A program made the translations under genes and the position numbers. A stretch of DNA of 9,741 bases from JAKLKS01 sp964370855 (GTDB lineage: Bacteria; Planctomycetota; JAJSAM01; JAKLKS01), in the NCBI GenBank assembly GCA_964370855.1, contig CAYJMF010000149.1, forward strand, positions 1-9,741, written 5' to 3'. The stretch's first letter is position 1; each line of letters starts with the position of its first letter. Of the stretch, positions 6,243 to 9,741 are shown one piece after another. Under the pieces are notes generated by a model. The model saw only the letters and a program-made list of their open reading frames with translations, did not search any database and was not told the origin of the DNA.

Positions 6243-8654
6243 CTAGCGGGGGGCCTCCCCCTCGGCGGGGGGCTCCGGAGCGGGAGGGGGGGGCGCCTCG
6301 GCGGCCTTGCGGCGCTGCATCTCCTCCCAGGCGGCGCGGGCGGCGTCGGTGCGCTCCACGGCGGAGGGCTCCTCCCTGTACCGGTAGGCGTCGAGGGAGC
6401 CCGCCGCGTCGATGCGGAGGACGGCGTCCGTGGCCGACCGGGGGACGTCGGGGCCGAGGAACTTCGTCCCGAGGAGCTCCACCTCCTCGCCGAAGAGCTT
6501 GTCCTGGCGCAGCTTCGTCTCCCAGGTGAGCTTGTGGAAGTCGCTGAAGTTCCGGAGGTCGTGGAGGATGGTCGGGGTCACGAAGAGGAAGAGGTTCGTG
6601 CGCTGCAGGCGCTTGCTCGTGTCCTGGAAGAGGAACCCGACGATGGGGATGTCCATCAGGACCGGGATGCCGGAGCGGCTCTCGATCTCCTGGTTGAAGA
6701 CGATGCCGCCGAGGACCACCGTGGCGGCGTTGGGGACCATGAGCTCGGTCTCGACGAGCCGGGTGTTGGTGGGGGGGCGCTGGCCCGAGGGGGCGTTGCC
6801 CGCGGAGGAGACCTGCTGCGAGATGTTGAGGCGCAGGAAGTCGTCGGCGGAGATGCTCGGGCTGATGGTGAGGTTCGACTCCACGGTCACCTCGTCGTAG
6901 GACTGGGTGGGGGTGGAGTCGGGGCCCACGAAGGTCGTGGTCAGGTAGGGGATCTGCTCCTGGGTCTTGATGGTGGCGGACTGGTTGTCCCCGGCCACGA
7001 TGGACGGCATCGTGAGGATCTTGGTGGGGTTGCGCTCCTGCAGGGCGTTGATGATGACGGGGATGCGCCCGTTGTTGAAGATGCCGGCGGTGAGCCCGCG
7101 GCCGATGATCGGCGCCACGCCGACGGGGATGTCGATGCCCTGCACGTTCTCGTTGACGATGGTGGAGTTCCCGAAGAAGCTCGTCCCGAAGTACTTCCGG
7201 GAGTCGGTGAAGGTGTCCACGACGCCGTCCCCGTTGGTGTCCACGGCGATGTCGTCCTGCACGCCGAAGAGATCGATGCCCACGTCGAGGTTGTCCCCGA
7301 CGCTCAGCTCGATGAGGCAGGTCTCGATGAGCACCTGCTTGCGGGGGCAGTCGAGCTTCTCGATGAGGGCGTTGAGGTCGGCGTACTGGTCCGCCGTCGC
7401 GTGGATGATGAGGCTGTTGTTCTTCACGTCCGCGATGATGACGGGATCCCCCTCGTTGGGGGTGTTGCCGAAGGGGGTGACGCCGGGCTGCGGCTGCTGC
7501 GGGGTGTTGCGGTTGCGGTTGGAGGAGGAGGAGCGGTTCGTCCCCGTGCGGGAGCTCGAATTGGAGGAGGACGACGTCCCGCTGATGAGGTCCTCGAGGA
7601 GCCCCTGCACGTCCTCCGCCTCCTGGTACATGAGCGTACGGAAGTGGAGGTTGCTCTTTCCCCGGTACTCCGTGTCGAGCTGGTCGATGAGGGTCTCGAT
7701 CTTGGCGATGTCCTCGGGGACCGCGAAGAGGATCAGGCTGTTGGACCGGTTGTCCGCGATGATCTGGGGGTCCGGCTTCACCGTCGGCTGCTGCGGGTTC
7801 ACCGGGCGGCGGGCGACGCCGTTGGGGGAGGTGCCGGACAGGAGGTCGTTGAGCATCCCCTCCATGTCCGAGGCGAGGGCGTAGAGGATCTGCTTGCGCT
7901 TGAGGACCTGCTTGTTCTCGGTGATGGGGACGTCCATGGCCTCGAGCAGCTTCTTGCAGGCGTAGACCACGGGGGCGAAGTCGGCGATGACGAAGGCGCT
8001 CTGCCCCGGGACCTCGTTGATGCGGCCGATGGTGGCCGTCGTGGTGAGGAGCTGCTGCAGGCCGGTCCTCGCGCGGCCGAGGTCGCCGGAGTCGAGGTTC
8101 TTCACGCGCAGCGTGCTCACGATGTACACGCCGTCGCGGTCCTTCCACTGCTCGAGCTCCTCCTCCTTGATGTACTTCGGGCGGCTCCGGATGGCGGGGT
8201 TGGTGACGTCCACCACCATCCACTGCTCGTGGTCCGAGGGCCCGATGGGGATGAGGATGAAGGAGGAGAAGGAGAGGACGCCCTGGAGCCAGTCGAACAT
8301 CCGGGCCTTGGGGACCGAGTAGTTCCCGATGAACTGGACCTTCAGCTTCTCGATCTTGTTCCGGATGTTGCTGTCGTAGAGGACGCTCTTGTCGGTCTGC
8401 GCGTTCACGGCCTCGAGGAGCTCGAGGAGGGTGAAGCCCTCCTTGGGGGACGTGAAGGTGATGATCGCCTCCCCGGGGGCCGCGGGGGGCGGCGGCGGGA
8501 GCGGGGCCGCCTCCTGGGCCCGGGCGGCGGGGGCGGCGGACGGAAGCGCCGCGAGCCCCGCGAGGAGGACGGCGATCACCCTCCCGGTGCGCGAGGGGCG
8601 GAGGAAGAAGGACGGGCCAACGTCGGGCGCGGCCCGGCGGCTCGATGCGGGCAT
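6243..8654 (-). CDS. gspD: T2SS outer-membrane secretin GspD
   Basis: GspD forms the multimeric outer-membrane channel. The 803-residue protein has a long Sec signal (charged N-region to about 25, hydrophobic core 26-40, likely cut after ARA at 46) and a Pro-rich linker. Periplasmic domains follow: N0 (about 62-150), N1 (174-242), and N2 and N3, which repeat each other (IIADNRSNSLILFAVP at 298-313; IIADVKNNSLIIHATA at 406-421). A Ser/Asn-rich loop sits at 360-383. The secretin domain covers about 438-697, with VVLGGIVFNQE (646-656) and DIPIVGFLFQDTS...LFVTPTIL (668-697). A calcium-type loop DTNGDGVVD (472-480) interrupts it, and a 106-residue extension ending in a Pro/Glu tail follows it. ATG at 8654 has GAGGTGA 5 nt upstream. 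The frame stays open to a GTG at 8756, but that adds a non-secretory N-terminus. First gene of the operon. Confidence 0.93.
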   Translation of the reverse strand: MPASSRRAAPDVGPSFFLRPSRTGRVIAVLLAGLAALPSAAPAARAQEAAPLPPPPPAAPGEAIITFTSPKEGFTLLELLEAVNAQTDKSVLYDSNIRNKIEKLKVQFIGNYSVPKARMFDWLQGVLSFSSFILIPIGPSDHEQWMVVDVTNPAIRSRPKYIKEEELEQWKDRDGVYIVSTLRVKNLDSGDLGRARTGLQQLLTTTATIGRINEVPGQSAFVIADFAPVVYACKKLLEAMDVPITENKQVLKRKQILYALASDMEGMLNDLLSGTSPNGVARRPVNPQQPTVKPDPQIIADNRSNSLILFAVPEDIAKIETLIDQLDTEYRGKSNLHFRTLMYQEAEDVQGLLEDLISGTSSSSNSSSRTGTNRSSSSNRNRNTPQQPQPGVTPFGNTPNEGDPVIIADVKNNSLIIHATADQYADLNALIEKLDCPRKQVLIETCLIELSVGDNLDVGIDLFGVQDDIAVDTNGDGVVDTFTDSRKYFGTSFFGNSTIVNENVQGIDIPVGVAPIIGRGLTAGIFNNGRIPVIINALQERNPTKILTMPSIVAGDNQSATIKTQEQIPYLTTTFVGPDSTPTQSYDEVTVESNLTISPSISADDFLRLNISQQVSSAGNAPSGQRPPTNTRLVETELMVPNAATVVLGGIVFNQEIESRSGIPVLMDIPIVGFLFQDTSKRLQRTNLFLFVTPTILHDLRNFSDFHKLTWETKLRQDKLFGEEVELLGTKFLGPDVPRSATDAVLRIDAAGSLDAYRYREEPSAVERTDAARAAWEEMQRRKAAEAPPPPAPEPPAEGEAPR

Positions 8655-8659
8655 CGGTG

Positions 8660-8666
8660 TCACCTC
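8660..8666 (-). promoter_or_regulatory. ribosome binding site of gspD (decides start)
   Basis: The minus strand reads GAGGTGA with 5 nt to the ATG at 8654. A second purine block, GGAGGA, lies about 16 nt upstream of the ATG and is too far to serve. This supports ATG at 8654 over the in-frame GTG at 8756. Confidence 0.65.
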
Positions 8667-8707
8667 GGGATCCTCCACGGGGCCTCTCGTCGCGCCGCGC
8701 ACCGGGC

Positions 8708-8719
8708 GCGGGGCCCCGC
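8708..8719. repeat. 12-bp perfect palindrome in the gspD leader
   Basis: GCGGGGCCCCGC is a perfect palindrome inside the presumed 5' untranslated region of gspD. It could be an operator or part of a leader structure. In DNA composed almost wholly of G and C, such palindromes arise often by chance, so the weight is low. Confidence 0.2.
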
Positions 8720-8727
8720 ACGGGGCG

Positions 8728-8733
8728 AGTCTA
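8728..8733 (-). promoter_or_regulatory. candidate -10 element of the gsp operon (TAGACT)
   Basis: The minus strand reads TAGACT, 4 of 6 to TATAAT and fitting TANNNT, in a CGTAGACTCG context just after a run of seven G. Transcription would begin near 8721 and give a leader of about 66 nt before the gspD ATG. No credible -35 box is seen at normal spacing. The whole operon would depend on this region because the internal gaps are at most 46 nt. Confidence 0.3.
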
Positions 8734-8757
8734 CGCCCCCCCGCGGGGCCCGCCACC

Positions 8758-8771
8758 GAATTCCGGCATTC
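8758..8771. promoter_or_regulatory. near-palindrome, possible operator between gspD and rpiB
   Basis: GAATTCCGGCATTC is symmetric at 12 of 14 positions (GAAT n CCGG n ATTC). It is the most AT-containing spot of the intergenic region. It lies upstream of the candidate gspD -10 by about 25-38 bp and upstream of rpiB, a position from which a dimeric regulator could act on either gene. No regulator gene is in the window, so this is only a candidate site. Confidence 0.25.
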
Positions 8772-8815
8772 GCGACGCCCCCCGTTGGACGCGCCCCGTT
8801 CCCGCGATCTTCCTC

Positions 8816-8841
8816 CTCCCCCCGGCCCCGGGCCGGGGGAG
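8816..8841. repeat. GC-rich inverted repeat upstream of rpiB
   Basis: The right arm GGGCCGGGGGAG (8830-8841) matches the reverse complement of 8816-8828 completely, apart from one extra C in the left arm. The centre is too tight for the full RNA stem, but a stem of about 9 bp with a 7-nt loop could form. It lies directly upstream of the candidate rpiB -10 element, so as DNA it would sit across the -35 region. Chance is plausible in such GC-rich sequence. Confidence 0.25.
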
Positions 8842-8849
8842 CGGCGGTG

Positions 8850-8855
8850 TAGGAT
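8850..8855 (+). promoter_or_regulatory. candidate -10 element of rpiB (TAGGAT)
   Basis: TAGGAT (context TGTAGGATGC) matches TATAAT at 4 of 6 positions. Transcription would begin near 8862, leaving a short leader of about 17 nt that still contains the SD at 8867-8872. No -35 consensus is visible at proper distance. Confidence 0.3.
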
Positions 8856-8866
8856 GCCGCGGTCCC

Positions 8867-8872
8867 GGAGGG
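8867..8872 (+). promoter_or_regulatory. ribosome binding site of rpiB (decides start)
   Basis: GGAGGG stands 6 nt before ATG at 8879. The frame is open further upstream to an ATG at 8645, but that longer reading would run through the inverted repeats and add 78 residues of Pro/Arg/Gly-rich sequence not found in RpiB proteins. Confidence 0.75.
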
Positions 8873-8878
8873 TCGTCC

Positions 8879-9340
8879 ATGCGCGTCGCCATCGCCTCGG
8901 ATCACGCGGGGTTCGCCGTCAAGGAGGCGCTTCTCGCCCACGTCGCGGCCCTCGGCCACGAGGTCGAGGATTTCGGCTGCCCCTCGACGGAATCCTGCGA
9001 CTACCCGGACTACTGCATCCCGGCGGCGGAGGCCGTGGCGTCGGGCGCCTGCGACCGCGGGATCGTGCTGGGGGGGTCGGGGAACGGGGAGGCCATGGCG
9101 GCCAACAAGGTGGACGGGGTCCGGGCGGCGGTGATCACCGACGACTTCACCGCGGAGATGGCCCGGCGGCACAACGACGCCAACGTCGCGTCCTTCGGAT
9201 CGCGGGTCCTGACGGTGGAGAGGATCCGCGGGCTGGCGGCGATCTTCCTGGCGACCCCCTTCGACGGGGGGCGCCACGCGGGACGCATCGGGAAGATCGC
9301 GGCCTACGAGAGGTCGAGGGGGAGAGGCCCGGGGAGGTGA
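8879..9340 (+). CDS. rpiB: ribose 5-phosphate isomerase B
   Basis: RpiB interconverts ribose 5-phosphate and ribulose 5-phosphate in the non-oxidative pentose phosphate pathway, in the cytoplasm. The 153-residue protein is full length (E. coli RpiB has 149). Visible family residues are the N-terminal SDHAGF (7-12), the DYPDYC segment (41-46), a phosphate-loop GIVLGGSGNGEAMAANK (61-77), RHNDANVASFGSR (97-109) and GGRHAGR (130-136). The Cys that acts as base in E. coli-type enzymes is replaced by Gly65. Glu71 instead occupies the place of the catalytic Glu known from the Mycobacterium tuberculosis enzyme (GSGNGE). Some members of this family act on other sugar phosphates, but ribose 5-phosphate is the safest assignment. 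It is divergent from gspD and convergent with rpsU, with 24 nt between stops. Confidence 0.93.
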   Translation: MRVAIASDHAGFAVKEALLAHVAALGHEVEDFGCPSTESCDYPDYCIPAAEAVASGACDRGIVLGGSGNGEAMAANKVDGVRAAVITDDFTAEMARRHNDANVASFGSRVLTVERIRGLAAIFLATPFDGGRHAGRIGKIAAYERSRGRGPGR

Positions 9341-9364
9341 GTAACGGAGAGGTGAGGCGGGAGC

Positions 9365-9655
9365 CTAGAACCGGCGGGGAGCGAAGCCCTTCTTCTCCTT
9401 GCCGTCCTTGCCCTCCTTGCCTTCCTTCTCCTTGTCCTTCTTCTTCCCCTTCTTGCCGCCCTTGACCGTGCGCTCGGCCTTGCGGAGGTTCTTGATCCGC
9501 TCGCGCTCCTTGCGCCGCCGCCGCTCCGAGGGCTTCTCGTAGAAGGAGGACCGCTTGAGATCGCGGGTGACTCCCTCGTTGTTGCAGATCTTCCTCAGCC
9601 TGCGGAGCGTCTTCTCCAGCGGTTCGTTGTTCTTGACGAGGACGCGAATGGCCAA
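9365..9655 (-). CDS. rpsU: 30S ribosomal protein S21 with lysine-rich tail (TTG start)
   Basis: S21 is a small basic 30S subunit protein near the anti-SD end of 16S rRNA. Residues 1-62 are a normal S21 core: MAIRVLVKNNEPLEKTLRRL, then RKICNNEGVTRDLKRSSFYE and KPSERRRRKERER. A tail of about 33 residues rich in Lys, Glu and Gly follows and ends in FAPRRF, making 96 residues where 58-71 is usual. I place the start at TTG 9655 because GGAGGT ends 7 nt upstream and the product then begins MAIRV, as S21 proteins do. A GTG at 9664 gives three extra residues but lies inside that SD. The gene is monocistronic as far as visible. The tail is partly encoded by a short tandem repeat. Family call certain; exact start likely. 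Confidence 0.92.
   Translation of the reverse strand: MAIRVLVKNNEPLEKTLRRLRKICNNEGVTRDLKRSSFYEKPSERRRRKERERIKNLRKAERTVKGGKKGKKKDKEKEGKEGKDGKEKKGFAPRRF
9396..9431 (-). repeat. imperfect 9-bp tandem repeat in the rpsU tail
   Basis: On the plus strand three copies of TCCTTGCCN run head to tail from 9396 to 9422, followed by a degenerate fourth unit (TCCTTCTCC). On the coding strand they give repeated Lys-Glu/Asp-Gly triplets. The unit length is a multiple of three, so copy number could change without breaking the frame. Confidence 0.6.
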
Positions 9656-9662
9656 GCCCGGC

Positions 9663-9668
9663 ACCTCC
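9663..9668 (-). promoter_or_regulatory. ribosome binding site of rpsU (decides TTG start)
   Basis: The minus strand reads GGAGGT followed by 7 nt and TTG at 9655. The in-frame GTG at 9664 overlaps this motif and has no SD of its own, so TTG is favoured. Confidence 0.65.
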
Positions 9669-9692
9669 GTGACGACGGGGACGTGTGAAGAA

Positions 9693-9708
9693 CGGGCCCT
9701 CGGGCCCG
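9693..9708 (-). terminator. strong hairpin with weak T-run: terminator or rpsU leader attenuator
   Basis: CGGGCCC (9693-9699) and GGGCCCG (9702-9708) are perfect inverted repeats. As RNA this is a 6-bp GC stem with a 4-nt loop, or 7 bp if the loop is tighter. On the minus strand it is followed by TTCTTC, a poor but terminator-like T-run. It ends about 37 nt before the rpsU start. It either ends a minus-strand gene beyond the window or, if the promoter at 9722-9727 is real, lies inside the rpsU leader as a regulatory structure. Confidence 0.4.
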
Positions 9709-9721
9709 CGGGAAACCGCCG

Positions 9722-9727
9722 AATGTA
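9722..9727 (-). promoter_or_regulatory. candidate -10 element of rpsU (TACATT)
   Basis: The minus strand reads TACATT right after a C-tract (CCCCCCTCCCCCCC). It matches TATAAT at 4 of 6 positions. A start near 9715 would give a leader of about 60 nt containing the hairpin at 9693-9708 and the SD. The -35 region is at or beyond the window edge. Confidence 0.3.
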
Positions 9728-9741
9728 GGGGGGGAGGGGGG

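Noticed and set aside
1987..6529. Very long plus-strand open frames opposite the gsp genes (for example 1987-4572 and 4172-6529)
   Set aside because: They lie antisense to genes with complete, recognisable motifs, have skewed His/Asp/Gly/Leu composition without any domain, and are expected where GC-rich codon use suppresses stops in other frames.
8655..8756. N-terminal extension of gspD to the GTG at 8756
   Set aside because: Places 34 extra residues in front of a signal peptide and lacks the SD that ATG 8654 has.
6156..8852. 898-codon plus-strand open frame opposite gspD
   Set aside because: Antisense shadow of gspD. Valine/aspartate/glycine-rich with no recognisable motif, and it runs through the intergenic inverted repeats.
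8645..8878. N-terminal extension of rpiB to the ATG at 8645
   Set aside because: Adds 78 Pro/Arg/Gly-rich residues unlike any RpiB, overlaps the divergent gspD start, and ignores the well-placed SD before 8879.

Overview
This is a GC-rich window (roughly 70% by eye) holding ten protein genes and almost no spare DNA. Seven of them form one minus-strand operon for a type II secretion system (T2SS), and all are read right to left. The gene set is a futalosine-pathway MqnA, a secretin-based T2SS, an RpiB with the glutamate-type active site known from Mycobacterium, and an S21 with a long lysine-rich tail. It points to a GC-rich, menaquinone-using, two-membrane bacterium. A Planctomycetota-like or similar uncultured lineage is my best guess, but nothing here is taxonomically decisive. 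A secretin argues against an ordinary actinomycete.

Layout, left to right. Positions 1-118: the 5' region of mqnA, with C-tracts and a hairpin that covers the only Shine-Dalgarno (SD)-like sequence. 119-877 (+): mqnA, chorismate dehydratase. 8654 down to 874 (-): gspD, gspE, gspF, gspG, gspH, gspI, gspJ, with gaps of 10, 1, 46 and 8 nt and then overlaps of 11 and 4 nt. The last gene, gspJ, ends tail-to-tail with mqnA on a shared CTAG, so the two stop codons overlap. 8655-8878: a 224-bp divergent intergenic region with candidate promoters for gspD and rpiB and two inverted repeats. 8879-9340 (+): rpiB. 9365-9655 (-): rpsU, convergent with rpiB. 9656-9741: the rpsU leader, with a strong hairpin and a candidate promoter.

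How the genes work together. GspD is the outer-membrane secretin channel. GspE is the cytoplasmic ATPase and GspF the inner-membrane platform protein it acts on. GspG is the major pseudopilin, and GspH, GspI and GspJ are minor pseudopilins of the piston. Both ends of the operon are visible, and it contains no gspC, gspK, gspL, gspM or prepilin peptidase gene. Those parts must be encoded elsewhere, be replaced, or be absent. mqnA, rpiB and rpsU are housekeeping neighbours with no evident link to secretion.

SD placement supports trimmed starts for gspD (8654), gspG (3245) and rpiB (8879), and a TTG start for rpsU (9655). I see no tRNA, rRNA, insertion sequence, CRISPR array or phage gene. I do not see an obviously new multi-gene system. 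The most unusual points are the reduced T2SS operon, a calcium-binding-type loop inside the secretin, the S21 tail with its leader hairpin, and the preference for TAG stop codons.
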